A stretch of 64,000 bases of DNA from Cellulomonas sp. Root485 (GTDB lineage Bacteria; Actinomycetota; Actinomycetes; Actinomycetales; Cellulomonadaceae): NCBI RefSeq assembly GCF_001426705.1, contig NZ_LMFC01000004.1:1-64000 (forward strand). Direction: 5' to 3'. A program made the position numbers and the translations under genes. Below, in pieces: positions 53,796 to 63,561 of the stretch (positions are counted from its first letter, which is position 1; each line of letters opens with the position of its first letter). The notes beneath the pieces are model-generated. The model searched no databases. It was not told the origin of the DNA and saw nothing but the letters and a program-made list of their open reading frames with translations.

Positions 53796-55091
53796 GTGAA
53801 CCGACTCCGCCTCTCCGCCGTCCTGGCCGTGCTGGCCCTGCTGATCACGGCGTTCGTCGCCGGCCCGGCCGCCGCCGACGGCATCGACGACCGCCGCAAG
53901 GCCGCCGAGGCGCAGAAGGAAGCGATCGCCAAGGCGCGCGAGCAGACCGAGGCGGCGATGGAGGGCGTCAGCGCCGAGATCCAGGCGCTCGCGGTGCAGC
54001 TGTCGGACACGCAGGCAAAGATCCCGGGCGCGCAGGCGACTCTCGACGCCGCGAAGGCCGCCCTGGAGAAGGCGCAGCGGGAGGCGGCGATCATCGCGGC
54101 CCGGCTGGTCGACGCCGAGGAGCAGCAGGCGACGATCACGACGACCATCGCGACGGACACCGAGCACGCGAAGCAGATGCGCGCCGCGATCGGGCAGATG
54201 GCCCGCGAGGCGTACAAGGGCGGTGGCGGGGTCTCCGGCGTCGACGTGATCCTCGACTCGCAGAGCACGGACGACTTCGTCCAGCGGTACGGCCTCATGG
54301 CCACCGCGCTGCGCACGCAGGCGCAGATCCTCGACGAGCTCAAGGCCGCGGAGTCGGCCAACCGCAACGCCGAGGCCCGGCTCACCGCTGTGAAGGACAA
54401 GATCGCCGAGCTCAAGGCGGCGGCCGACCAGAAGGTGGTCGAGGCCGACGCGGCGAAGGCGGCCGCGGCAGCCGCCAAGCAGGCGCTCGACAACCTGCTC
54501 GCGCAGCAGGTGGCGCAGCAGGCAGCCCTCGACGCGACCAAGGCGGCCCTCGAGGCGCAGCTCGCGCAGGCAGACGCCGAGGCCGCCCAGGTGCAGCGGG
54601 AGCTGGAGCAGGCGATCGCGGAGCAGCGCGCACGTGACGCCGCGGCCGGCCGTCCGCAGGGACCGCCCGGAGCGATCGGCGGCGGGCTGTTCGGCAACCC
54701 GACCAGCATCAGCCCGATGTACGTGACCTCCGAGTACGGCATGCGGATGCACCCGACGCTGCACTACGTGCGGCTGCACGCCGGCATCGACCTGCGGACC
54801 TACTGCAACACCCCGATCTACGCGGGGCGCTCCGGCACGGTCGCGTGGGCCAAGTCGCGGTTCGGGTTCGGCAACCAGGTGATGATCGACAGCGGGTTCG
54901 TCAACGGCAACGGCCTGTCCGCCAGCTACAACCACCTGACCAGCTTCGCGGTGAGCCAGGGTCAGCACGTGGAGCGGGGGCAGCTGATCGGGCGGTCCGG
55001 CAATACCGGGACGTCGGCGGCCTGCCACCTGCACTTCGAGGTCTACGTGAACGGCGCGACGACGGACCCGCGCCCGCTGCTGGGCCTCTGA
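53796..55091 (+). CDS. Secreted coiled-coil M23 peptidase (EnvC/RipC-like partner of FtsEX)
   Basis: 431 residues, GTG start 3 nt after ftsX. Signal peptide (1-27, cut near AAADG), a long Ala/Glu/Lys/Gln coiled coil (about 28-285) and an M23 (LytM) domain. Zinc ligands appear intact: HAGID (H328, D332) and CHLHFEV (HLH at ~411). Unlike EnvC, which is degenerate, this domain may be catalytic itself. The coiled coil is the part that contacts FtsX in related systems. A Cys pair lies in the peptidase domain. Confidence 0.87.
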   Translation: MNRLRLSAVLAVLALLITAFVAGPAAADGIDDRRKAAEAQKEAIAKAREQTEAAMEGVSAEIQALAVQLSDTQAKIPGAQATLDAAKAALEKAQREAAIIAARLVDAEEQQATITTTIATDTEHAKQMRAAIGQMAREAYKGGGGVSGVDVILDSQSTDDFVQRYGLMATALRTQAQILDELKAAESANRNAEARLTAVKDKIAELKAAADQKVVEADAAKAAAAAAKQALDNLLAQQVAQQAALDATKAALEAQLAQADAEAAQVQRELEQAIAEQRARDAAAGRPQGPPGAIGGGLFGNPTSISPMYVTSEYGMRMHPTLHYVRLHAGIDLRTYCNTPIYAGRSGTVAWAKSRFGFGNQVMIDSGFVNGNGLSASYNHLTSFAVSQGQHVERGQLIGRSGNTGTSAACHLHFEVYVNGATTDPRPLLGL

Positions 55092-55160
55092 TTCCGCTGG
55101 CGCGCGGACGGTAGTCTCGACCCGCACTGTCTGATCACAAGGGAACGAGGTTTGACCACC

Positions 55161-55631
55161 GTGGCCAAGGACGTCGGGCGCAAGGTCGTCGCCTCGAACC
55201 GCAAGGCGCGGCACGACTACGTCATCGAGGACGTGTTCGAGGCCGGCATGGTGCTCAGCGGCACCGAGGTCAAGGCGCTGCGCATGGGCCGCGCGTCGCT
55301 GGTCGACGGCTGGTGCGAGGTGACCAACCACGAGCTGTGGCTCGAGGGCGTGCACATCCCCGAGTACTCGCAGGGCACGTGGACCAACCATGCGCCGCGT
55401 CGCAAGCGCAAGCTGCTGCTGCACCGCCAGGAGATCGACCGCCTGGAGTCCCGCACGCGGGAGAAGGGGCAGACGATCATCCCGCTGTCCCTGTACTTCC
55501 TCGACGGGCGCGCCAAGGTGGAGATCGCACTGGCCCGGGGCAAGCGCGAGTGGGACAAGCGGCAGGCGCTGCGCGAGAGGCAGGACAACTTGGAGGCCAC
55601 CCGCGCCATCCGCGAGAAGCGCGACCTGTGA
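55161..55631 (+). CDS. smpB: SsrA-binding protein
   Basis: 156 residues from the GTG at 55161; a TTG at 55152 with AAGGGA before it is an alternative. [31 protein letters not shown] and the C-terminal basic [13 protein letters not shown] tail are SmpB signatures. It binds tmRNA and fills the empty A-site mRNA channel on stalled ribosomes. Its RNA partner ssrA lies 6 kb downstream. Confidence 0.94.
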   Translation: MAKDVGRKVVASNRKARHDYVIEDVFEAGMVLSGTEVKALRMGRASLVDGWCEVTNHELWLEGVHIPEYSQGTWTNHAPRRKRKLLLHRQEIDRLESRTREKGQTIIPLSLYFLDGRAKVEIALARGKREWDKRQALRERQDNLEATRAIREKRDL

Positions 55632-57481
55632 GGGCTTTCCGCGCGCTCCTTCTGGCGTTGGGGCTCGTCGTCGCGCTGACTGCCGCTGCCGTTCCCGACC
55701 AGACCAGTGGTCAGGAGATCACGCGGTACGACGTCACGGCCTCGCTCGAGGCGGACGGCGTCATGCGCGTCACGCTCGACTTCGACTTCGACTTCGGCGA
55801 CGACCCCGGGCACGGTCCGTATCTGACCTTGCCGACGAGGGTGTCGTACGACGATTCCTTGGATCGAGCGTTCCGCTACACGGACATCTCCGCCTCGTCG
55901 TCCACGGGCGCTCCCGCCCACGTGAACCAGGAGTCCACCGACAGCGCGCTCATCCTGCGCATCGGCGACGAGGACATCGACGACGTGTCCGGCGTGCAGA
56001 CGTACCGGATCGAGTACACGGCCGACGGCCTCCTGAACCCCGCGAACGCGCAGCACTCCGGCGACGAGCTGTACTGGAACGTCATCGGCGCCGGCTGGGA
56101 GATCCCCCTCGGCGACATCACCGTCGCCGTCACCGGTCCCGCAGCCGTCGAGGGCGCCGTGTGCTTCGCCGGACCGTACGGCTCGACCACGCCCTGCACG
56201 TCCGCGACCTTCACCGGCGCGTCCTCGTCGTTCACGCAGGACCTCGTCCCCGTCGGCTCGCAGCTCTCGACGGTCACCGGCTGGCCCGCGGGGACGTTCC
56301 CCGGCGTCGAGCCGATCCTCGTCGACAAGCCCGACCCCCTGGCCCCCGTCCGACCCGTCTCCGTGTTCGGCGTCCTCGGCCTGCTCGTGCTGGTCGGCGG
56401 CGGGATCTTCGCGTTCGTCCGGATGCGCCGCGTCGGCCGCGACAAGGCCTACCTCGGCCTGACCCCCGGCCTGCGCCCGGCCGACAACCAGCCCGGCGGT
56501 GCCATGGTCGGATTCCGCGACAAGCGCGGCGCCGTCTCCGTGCAGTTCCAGCCGCCCGAGGGTGTGCGGCCGGGGGAGGTAGGCACGCTCGTCGACGAGA
56601 AGGCCGACCCCGTCGACGTCACCGCGACCCTGGTCGACCTCGCCGTGCGTGGCTGGCTGCGCATCGAGGAGGTGCCGCGGTCCAACCCGAAGAAGAAGGC
56701 CAAGGACTGGACCCTGGTGCAGCTGAAGAACAAGGACGGCTCGCTGCTGCCCTACGAGGACGAGCTGCTCGCCTCGATCTTCGCGTCGTCGACCACGGTC
56801 AAGCTCTCCGACCTGAAGACCACGTTCGCTGCCTCCATGGCCAAGGTCCAGGACGGCCTCTACGACCACGTGACCGAGTCCGGGTGGTTCCGGGCCAACC
56901 CGAAGTCGGTCCGCACCGCCTGGCACGCCACCGGCATCGTCCTCGTCGTGGTCGGCGCCATCCTGACGTTCTTCGCGTTCGCCGCCGGCGCGTCCGTCGC
57001 GGGCATCGCCCTGGTGCCCCTGGCCATCGCGGCTGTCGGCGTCGTCGTCACGATCCTCGGCAACGCCGCCCCCGCCCGCACCGCCGACGGCACCGCCGTG
57101 CTCGCGCAGTCCCTCGGGTTCCGCCGCTACCTGGCCACCGCCGAGGCGAACCAGCTGCGGTTCGAGGAGGGCGAGGACATCTTCAGCCGGTACCTGCCCT
57201 ACGCGATCGTGTTCGGGCTCGCCGACCGGTGGGCGCGCGTGTTCGCGGAGCTCGCCGCGCAGGGACGTGCTTTCGAACAGCCCTCCTGGTACGTCGGCGG
57301 GTACTACCCCGGCGCCAACATCTACTGGGCGACCGCCTTCGCGTCGTCGCTCGACCGGTTTGCCGCGGTGGCCACCGAGTCGATCTCCGCACCCACGCCC
57401 GGGACCTCCGGCGGCTCCGGGTTCAGTGGGGGTGGGTTCTCCGGCGGGGGCGTCGGCGGCGGTGGTGGCGGGGGCTGGTAA
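55628..57481 (+). CDS. DUF2207 membrane protein with Gly-rich tail
   Basis: 617 residues, GTGA overlap with smpB. Signal peptide (1-29), an extracellular DUF2207 domain with alternating strands ([18 protein letters not shown] core), a helix at about 241-262, a cytoplasmic region with a lysine-rich KKKAKD patch, two more helices (about 437-480), and a C-terminal [17 protein letters not shown] run. This layout is that of the actinobacterial DUF2207 family of unknown function; the Gly tail is typical. Confidence 0.8.
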   Translation: MRAFRALLLALGLVVALTAAAVPDQTSGQEITRYDVTASLEADGVMRVTLDFDFDFGDDPGHGPYLTLPTRVSYDDSLDRAFRYTDISASSSTGAPAHVNQESTDSALILRIGDEDIDDVSGVQTYRIEYTADGLLNPANAQHSGDELYWNVIGAGWEIPLGDITVAVTGPAAVEGAVCFAGPYGSTTPCTSATFTGASSSFTQDLVPVGSQLSTVTGWPAGTFPGVEPILVDKPDPLAPVRPVSVFGVLGLLVLVGGGIFAFVRMRRVGRDKAYLGLTPGLRPADNQPGGAMVGFRDKRGAVSVQFQPPEGVRPGEVGTLVDEKADPVDVTATLVDLAVRGWLRIEEVPRSNPKKKAKDWTLVQLKNKDGSLLPYEDELLASIFASSTTVKLSDLKTTFAASMAKVQDGLYDHVTESGWFRANPKSVRTAWHATGIVLVVVGAILTFFAFAAGASVAGIALVPLAIAAVGVVVTILGNAAPARTADGTAVLAQSLGFRRYLATAEANQLRFEEGEDIFSRYLPYAIVFGLADRWARVFAELAAQGRAFEQPSWYVGGYYPGANIYWATAFASSLDRFAAVATESISAPTPGTSGGSGFSGGGFSGGGVGGGGGGGW

Positions 57482-57492
57482 GACTGGTGTCC

Positions 57493-58548
57493 ATGACGCT
57501 GCCGGTGATGCCGCCCGTGGACCCCATGCTCTCCAAGTCAGCCGCCAAGATCCCTCCCGGGAAGCTCTACGAGCCCAAGTGGGACGGGTTCCGGGCGATC
57601 GTGTTCCGCGACGGGGACTCCGTGGAGATCGGCTCGCGGAACACCAAGCCGATGCAGCGGTACTTCCCGGAGATCGTCGACGCGGTCCTGTCCTACCTCC
57701 CTGATCGCTGCGTCGTGGACGGCGAGATCATCGTGCCGTCGTCGTCGCACAGTGGTCTCGACTTCGAGGCGTTGCTGCAGCGGGTCCACCCAGCCGAGTC
57801 GCGCGTGCGGCTTCTCTCCGTCGAGACGCCCGCGTTGCTCGTGCTGTTCGACGTGCTGGCGCTGGGGGACGACGACCTGACCGGGCGGCCGTTCTCGGAG
57901 CGGCGTGCGGTGCTGTCGTCCATCGTGACGCCTGGTGGGCCCATCTCGATCACCGCGCAGACGTCCTCCATGGACGTCGCCTCGCAGTGGTTCTCGCAGT
58001 TCGAGGGCGCAGGGCTCGACGGGATCGTCGCCAAGGACCCTGACGGTCTCTACGAACCCGGCAAGCGCACGATGCAGAAGATCAAGCACGAGCGCACCGC
58101 CGACTGCGTGGTCGCCGGCTACCGGCCGCACAAGTCCGGGGACGATGCAGTCGGGTCGCTGCTGCTGGGGCTGTACGACTCCTCCGGGACGCTCGCGTCC
58201 GTGGGCGTTGCGGCGTCGTTCCCGATGGCGCGTCGCAAAGAGCTGGTGACCGAGCTCGCTCCGCTGGTGGTGCCGCTCGAGGGGCACCCGTGGGACTACT
58301 CGGCCCAGGCCCGCACCCCTCGGGAGGCGGCGGGGAGCCGGTGGTCGGCGGGGAAGGACCTGTCGTTCGTGCCGCTCGAGCCGTCGCTCGTGGTGGAGGT
58401 CGCGTACGACCACATGGAGGGTGTGCGGTTCCGGCACACCGCGCAGTTCCGCCGGTGGCGCCCGGACCGCACGCCATCGTCGTGCACCTTCGAACAGCTC
58501 GAGGAGCCGGTCTCGTACTCGCTGAAGGACGTGCTCGCGACCCTCTGA
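57493..58548 (+). CDS. ATP-dependent DNA ligase (LigC type)
   Basis: 351 residues, ATG 11 nt after the DUF2207 stop. Nucleotidyltransferase motif I is EPKWDGFR with adenylated Lys29; motif III-like VVDGEIIV, motif IV GLDGIVAKD and motif V KIKHER follow, then an OB-fold with VVEVAYDHMEG. No polymerase or phosphoesterase domain is fused, so it resembles mycobacterial LigC rather than LigD. It would join nicks in short-patch repair. Confidence 0.88.
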   Translation: MTLPVMPPVDPMLSKSAAKIPPGKLYEPKWDGFRAIVFRDGDSVEIGSRNTKPMQRYFPEIVDAVLSYLPDRCVVDGEIIVPSSSHSGLDFEALLQRVHPAESRVRLLSVETPALLVLFDVLALGDDDLTGRPFSERRAVLSSIVTPGGPISITAQTSSMDVASQWFSQFEGAGLDGIVAKDPDGLYEPGKRTMQKIKHERTADCVVAGYRPHKSGDDAVGSLLLGLYDSSGTLASVGVAASFPMARRKELVTELAPLVVPLEGHPWDYSAQARTPREAAGSRWSAGKDLSFVPLEPSLVVEVAYDHMEGVRFRHTAQFRRWRPDRTPSSCTFEQLEEPVSYSLKDVLATL

Positions 58549-58653
58549 CCGGTCCACAGGCTGCGCATGGGTCCACTCCAGCGACCTCCCGGGTGCGGGC
58601 GGTTGTCTCTTCCTTGACGGCGCCACCGGGCGGCCGTCGGGGAGGTTCTTGCC

Positions 58654-59961
58654 ATGGACGAGCAGCAGGTTTCTGGAGCGTCGGGCGCTCCTGTCGAGGG
58701 GTCGGGGTCGTCGACGCCGATGGAGCGCGAGGTCACCCCGACCGCCGGTCCGACGCCGTCGCCGCACGGCTCTCCGTCGGCCGAGCCCTCTCTGTCCACG
58801 TCGGGAGGAGTCGCCGTCGCGACGAAGCCGGTGGTCCGACGCGGCGTCGCGTTCGGTGCCGCGGGTGGGGCACTCGCCCTCGGCCTGCTTGCCGGCGGCG
58901 TTGGCGGTGGTTTGGTCGCCGCGGCGCTGGCGTCGTCGGACACCGACACCGCGGCCACGTCGACCATCGAGGGTGCGGCGTACGCGCCGCCGACGACCCA
59001 GGAGCAGGTCCCGTCGATCGTCCCGCCGTCGTGGGGTGAGCCGTCGACCCCCGACGAGTCGGCCGCCACCGCGGCGACCGCCGACCAGCAGGTCGGCGTC
59101 GTGACGATCACCAGCACGCTCGGCTACCAGAACGCGCAGTCCGCCGGCACGGGCATGGTGCTGACGTCGGACGGCCTGGTGCTCACCAACAACCACGTGA
59201 TCGAAGGCTCGACGTCCATCGCGGTCACGGTCGAGTCGACGGGCCAGACCTACGTGGCGACCGTCGTCGGCACGGACGCCACGCACGACGTCGCCGTCCT
59301 CCAGCTGCAGGGTGCCGGCGGAGTGACCCCGGTCGCGCTCGACGACGACAACGGCGTGACGACCGGCGACGACGTCACGGCCATCGGAAACGCCGACGGC
59401 ACCGGAACGCTCGTGGCTGCAGCGGGTGCGGTGACGGCGACCGAGCAGACCATGACGGCGTCGGACGGTTCGGGCTCGGGCGCCGAGACCCTGTCCGGCC
59501 TCATCCAGTTCGCTGCCGACGTTGTCAGCGGTGACTCCGGCGGCCCCCTGCTCGACGACGAGGGAGAGGTCGTCGGCATGACAACTGCCGCGTCGACCGG
59601 CAACGGCTCGGTGGTCGCCTACGCCATCAGCATCGAGGACGCCGTGGCGATCGCGATCGAGATCGAGCAGGGCACCGCCTCCGCCGACATCGTCCTCGGC
59701 TACCCGGCGTTCCTCGGGGTCGCCCTGTCGACCGACGGCTCGCTGGCCGGTGTCCTCGAGGGCACTCCCGCCGCGTCCGCCGGACTTGCCGCGGGCGACA
59801 CGATCACCGCGATCGACGGCGCCGCTGTCTCGTCGGCCGCCGACCTCTCGGCGGCGATCGCGTCCTATGAGCCCGGCGACACAGTGACCGTGACCTGGAC
59901 CACCGCAGCAGGCGCGGCGGAGTCGGCCCAGGTGACCCTGAGCGAGGGACCTGCGGCCTGA
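58654..59961 (+). CDS. HtrA/DegP-like membrane serine protease with PDZ domain
   Basis: 435 residues. A Ser/Pro/Thr-rich cytoplasmic lead (1-60), one membrane helix (about 66-92), a linker, then a trypsin-like domain with catalytic His in TNNHVIEG (~181), Asp in THDVAVLQL (~212) and Ser in VSGDSGGPL (~295), and a C-terminal PDZ domain (about 345-430) with GLAAGDTITAIDG. It should cut or chaperone damaged proteins at the outer membrane face. Monocistronic. Confidence 0.88.
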   Translation: MDEQQVSGASGAPVEGSGSSTPMEREVTPTAGPTPSPHGSPSAEPSLSTSGGVAVATKPVVRRGVAFGAAGGALALGLLAGGVGGGLVAAALASSDTDTAATSTIEGAAYAPPTTQEQVPSIVPPSWGEPSTPDESAATAATADQQVGVVTITSTLGYQNAQSAGTGMVLTSDGLVLTNNHVIEGSTSIAVTVESTGQTYVATVVGTDATHDVAVLQLQGAGGVTPVALDDDNGVTTGDDVTAIGNADGTGTLVAAAGAVTATEQTMTASDGSGSGAETLSGLIQFAADVVSGDSGGPLLDDEGEVVGMTTAASTGNGSVVAYAISIEDAVAIAIEIEQGTASADIVLGYPAFLGVALSTDGSLAGVLEGTPAASAGLAAGDTITAIDGAAVSSAADLSAAIASYEPGDTVTVTWTTAAGAAESAQVTLSEGPAA

Positions 59962-59974
59962 TCGCCGGAGCACC

Positions 59975-61648
59975 TCAGAGAACCGGGAAGGGCCACGAGT
60001 TCAGCGCCACGGGCGGGCCGTCATCGGGGATGCTCACGGCGACCGTCACCACGGACTTGTTCGACAGGGTCTGGCGCTCACCCACCTGGCCCGTCGCCTG
60101 CGCAAAGGCCCCGTCGGTGTAGTGGAGGGTGTTCCCCGCCGAAGGGTAGACGTTGTACTGGTAGTCGAACGTGATCGTCGCGAGAGCACCACCCTCGACC
60201 GCGACCAGCCGAATCGCGCCGTCGGGTCCCGTCGGATCCTCGGCGGACCCGATCGGCGTGACCGTGAGCGCTCCGACGCTCGCGTCATCGTGGTCCCTCG
60301 CGAAGTCCTCTCGGACAGCGGTCAGGTTCTCGTCGGGCATCACCGTCGTCACGGTGCCCGTCGCGAGGAAGTTGCGCACGCTCTCCATCGCGGCGACCGC
60401 GGCGAGTTCCTGAGCGTCGGACGCCGTGCTGGCAGGACCCACAGGCAGCGGAGTGGGCCGTTCGTCGTTCGGCAGCCCGACCGCCCGGCTCATCCGCCAC
60501 GGCTCGACCACGGACGCTCGCTCGAACACGAGGATCCGACCGGTCGCGGCCGCCGGATCCGGCTCGACGCCGTCGGTCGTCGGTGTCCCGACCATCATGA
60601 ACCACATCGGGTACGCGTCGAACGCCGGCGAGTACACGGCATCCGCGGTGTGGGTGCCGGGCGGGGAAGCCTCCGGCGTACCCACGGCCTTCCGGTAAGC
60701 GGTGTCGAACTCGTCCGACCTCAGCACCGGCCCCATGTCGGCGGCAGCCCAGCCCGAAGGATCGAAGGAGCCGGCCGACAGCGTCCTCGCCGCATTGTTC
60801 CGCTCGTCGTAGGACGCGAGCGCAGCCGGGACGTCGTCCAGCTGAATCGCGACCTGCGTCGGTGGTTCGGTCGGCAACGTCGCAGGCTGGGGGAGTGACG
60901 AGCAGCCGGTCAGCGCGACGGCTCCGACGAACCCGAGCACGCTCAGCTTCTGAGCACGGTGTACCGCGGCGTTCCGGGCTTCCTCGATCGTGCTCGTCGA
61001 TTGGGGGTCTGCCGCACCCTCCCGCACCCCGGGGTGGCCCGGCTCGCCCGGCGAAGCACCCGCAGCGGCGCGGCGTCGCCAGACCAGCGGCACGGCGACG
61101 AGCAGCAGGCCGACCGCCGCGACGCCGACAGCGGCACGGAATGCGCCGCCGAGCGTGACGCCGACCGAGAAGCTGATGGCGCCAGGCTCACCCACCGGCA
61201 CCACGGCGATCGTGAACAGATCGCCGGTCAGGGGAACGTCGAGCGACTGCTCACCCGCGCCCGTGACGGAGTCGACCCAGAACGTGGTGGTCTCGGGGGA
61301 GAGCCCCGGAACGGCGAGCTCGCCGTCCTTCACGCTGCCCGTACCTCCGCCCACGCCTAGTCGGTGCACGTGGTACCTCGTGACGTTGCTGAGATAGCTG
61401 TCCACGTCCACCGGGTTCGCCGTCCCGAGGAACACCGCGCCACCGGTGCTCGCCGCCGTCAGATGCAACGTGGTGTTCCTGAACGGGAACAGGTCGGGCG
61501 CCGTCACCGCGACCTTGGCCGCAGCTGGGACCTCGATCGGTGACGCCGAGACGGTGTCGTCCGGCCCGATGAGGGCAGCGGCCACGCCGCCCACGAGCAG
61601 CATCAGCGAGCCGATGACGACGGACAGGACGAAGGCGAGACGACGCAT
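59975..61648 (-). CDS. Membrane protein fused to a lipoprotein-like C-terminal half
   Basis: 557 residues from the ATG at 61648 behind AAGGAG. Residues 5-28 form a signal/anchor helix, 29-168 an extracellular domain, 170-190 a second helix followed by RRR, and about 191-230 a cytoplasmic linker. A second hydrophobic run (234-249) ends in a perfect lipobox, ALTGCSS (Cys249), after which a further 308-residue domain continues. No start codon is available just before the second part, so it reads as a true fusion. Neither domain is recognised. Converges on the HtrA-like gene with 13 nt between stops. Confidence 0.6.
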   Translation of the reverse strand: MRRLAFVLSVVIGSLMLLVGGVAAALIGPDDTVSASPIEVPAAAKVAVTAPDLFPFRNTTLHLTAASTGGAVFLGTANPVDVDSYLSNVTRYHVHRLGVGGGTGSVKDGELAVPGLSPETTTFWVDSVTGAGEQSLDVPLTGDLFTIAVVPVGEPGAISFSVGVTLGGAFRAAVGVAAVGLLLVAVPLVWRRRAAAGASPGEPGHPGVREGAADPQSTSTIEEARNAAVHRAQKLSVLGFVGAVALTGCSSLPQPATLPTEPPTQVAIQLDDVPAALASYDERNNAARTLSAGSFDPSGWAAADMGPVLRSDEFDTAYRKAVGTPEASPPGTHTADAVYSPAFDAYPMWFMMVGTPTTDGVEPDPAAATGRILVFERASVVEPWRMSRAVGLPNDERPTPLPVGPASTASDAQELAAVAAMESVRNFLATGTVTTVMPDENLTAVREDFARDHDDASVGALTVTPIGSAEDPTGPDGAIRLVAVEGGALATITFDYQYNVYPSAGNTLHYTDGAFAQATGQVGERQTLSNKSVVTVAVSIPDDGPPVALNSWPFPVL

Positions 61649-61825
61649 GCGCAGGACTCCTTGGACGAGGGAGCGGGCACCGTAGCAACGCACGCCTGTC
61701 ACGCCGCGCGAGTTGTCCACAGGCCACACCCGCCCGAGGGAATGAGCGTGAGGGGCACGCGGTTGGGAGGTAGGCTGGTGGAGCTGGCGCTGCTCACGCT
61801 CCGTCGGCGCTTGAAAACTGAACAT

Positions 61826-62189
61826 GGGGGTGATCGGTTTCGACGGTGATCGTCGAACCAGGAGAAGCGGGTCGAGGACGCACGGTTATCTCGTCAACGC
61901 TCCGTGCAAACCAATAGGTGCCAATACAAACCGCACCGACTTCGCCCTCGCCGCCTGAGCGAGTCCCGAAGTCCGTTGGCCTGAGTACGCTCTCAACTCA
62001 GTAACCAGCGTCATCTAGAGAGCCACTGCTGGTAATCGTCGTCAGTGCGATTGCCGGGACTTTTAGCTGACTGAGCCCGTCCACGGCTTGCCTGTGTGAC
62101 CGTGGGGGCCGAGAAAATCACAGCAGGCTGCACCCGGAGAATCCCTGGTACCACGTCATCGGACGCGGGTTCGATTCCCGCCACCTCCA
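61826..62189 (+). ncRNA. ssrA: Transfer-messenger RNA
   Basis: The 5' end GGGGGUGAUCGGUUUCGAC and the 3' end GGGTTCGATTCCCGCC then CACCTCC form the tRNA-Ala-like half with a 7-bp acceptor stem (one G-U). The tag ORF starts at GCC 61920 and ends TGA 61956-61958, encoding ANTNRTDFALAA, an actinobacterial-type degradation tag with the DFALAA end. Pseudoknot pairs are expected between. The 3' CCA is not fully encoded (ACCC), so it must be added. It rescues stalled ribosomes with SmpB. Confidence 0.95.
62165..62189 (+). other. Putative attachment site (attL) in the ssrA 3' end
   Basis: The T-arm and acceptor 3' strand of tmRNA, a common target of tyrosine integrases, ends here and an integrase reading follows within 85 bp. 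The core is presumably the GGTTCGATTCCCGCC segment and its flank. The matching right copy lies outside the window. Confidence 0.6.
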
Positions 62190-62230
62190 CCCACCTGACC
62201 TGCGGAAACGCAAGTCATGTTGACCAGACC

Positions 62231-62266
62231 AAAAGTAGCCATTCGTTGACACGGATGGCTATTTTT
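62231..62266 (+). terminator. Intrinsic terminator of ssrA
   Basis: A 12-bp stem (62231-62242 with 62255-62266, one G-U) with a T-rich right arm, 41 nt after the mature 3' end. This U-tract terminator is unusually A/T-rich for this genome and may have come with the integrated element. Confidence 0.7.
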
Positions 62267-62272
62267 GTGTCT

Positions 62273-63456
62273 ATGGCGAGCATCCGTGAGCGCCGGCGTC
62301 GCGATGGCACGAAGGCCTTCGCCGTATTGTGGCGCGACCCGGATACCGGACGCCAGACGTCGCTCACGTATGACGATCTTCGCGACGCGGCGGTGGCTCG
62401 TCAGCTCATCGAGGCGGCCGGCGGACACGCCCTTGAGGCGGCCCGGATCGCCGAGGGAATTCGCAAGACCGGACCGACGGTCGACGATGTCATCTCCGAG
62501 CACATCGACCTTCTGACGTCCGTTGGGCCGGATACTCGCAAGCACTATCGAAAGCAGCTCGAGGCGCACATCAGTCCTTCGCTCGGGCCGAACCCGGTCG
62601 CCGCGATGACGTACAGGCACATCGCCGGCTGGGTGCGGGAGATGGATGACAAGGGGTTGGCGCCCAAGACGATCTCCAACGTGCACGGGTTGTTCTCCGC
62701 GGCGATGACGACCGCGGTGCGGCTCGGGTACCGCGAGGACAACCCGTGTGCCGGCGTCGAGCTGCCCAAGTCGCGGGCGACGCACGACGAGATGACGGTG
62801 CTGACGCGCGACGAGTTCGCTCTGCTGCTCTCGAAGGTGTCGCCGTTCTACCAACCGCTCGTGGTCACGCTCGTGGCGACCGGGCTGCGGTGGGGCGAGG
62901 CGACGGCGTTGACTTCGACCTGACCGCCACGCCGCCGACGCTGCGCGTGACGAAGGCGTGGAAGCGCGACGCGCAGGGGCGCTGGTACGTCGGGCCGCCG
63001 AAGACGCGACGCACGCGACGAACGGTGGCGCTGCCCGACGATCTCGTCGAGGTGCTCGGACCGCTTGTAGCGAGCAAGGCGCCGGGGGACTTGGTCTTCA
63101 CCAACACGGTCGGGTCACAGCTCTCGTCATCGCGCTTCTGGACCCAGACCTGGACGCCGGCCCTCGACGCCGCGACCGCGCCGGTGCTCGCCGACGGGGC
63201 GCCGGACCTTATTGCCGCGCGGCTGACGAAGCGGCCTCGTGTGCACGACCTGCGGCACACGCATGCCTCGTGGATGATCGCGGCCGGCGTCGATCTGTTC
63301 GTGCTGCAGCGCCGGCTCGGGCACGAGTCGATCACGACCACGACCGAGACGTACTCGCATCTGCTGCCCGATCAGCAGGCGGCCGCGGCTGCCGCTGCGC
63401 GGCGCACGCTCGCCGGGCTGATGCTCACGAGCTCGAAGGTCGAGCAATCTGGCTGA
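62273..63456 (+). pseudogene. Tyrosine recombinase/integrase, frameshifted
   Basis: The first part (62273-62923) reads MASIRERRRRDGTKAF, an Arm-type DNA-binding start, a core-binding domain (RKHYRKQLEAHI region), and the catalytic Arg in ATGLRWGEAT, then stops early. A second frame resumes at about 62912 with DFDLTATPPTLRV and carries HDLRHTHASW (H-x-x-R), RRLGHESITTT and the nucleophile Tyr in YSHLLP. Both halves are colinear with one integrase of about 394 residues. The change falls near 62908-62915; a lost ~10-bp segment between GAC repeats would explain it. No functional product unless this is a sequencing error. Confidence 0.85.
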
Positions 63457-63561
63457 TCGAAAGACTGATCGATCACTTCGCTGCCAAGAGCTGCGCCTCC
63501 CAGGCAAGCGCCTGACTGGTCCGAGCTGAGCGCCAGGTGGTCGACGGTTCGCTCAGACCTT

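Noticed and set aside
62140..62189. A separate tRNA gene near 62.16 kb.
   Set aside because: The T-arm and acceptor belong to the 3' end of tmRNA; no D-arm or anticodon arm precedes them, and the 5' acceptor strand lies at 61826.
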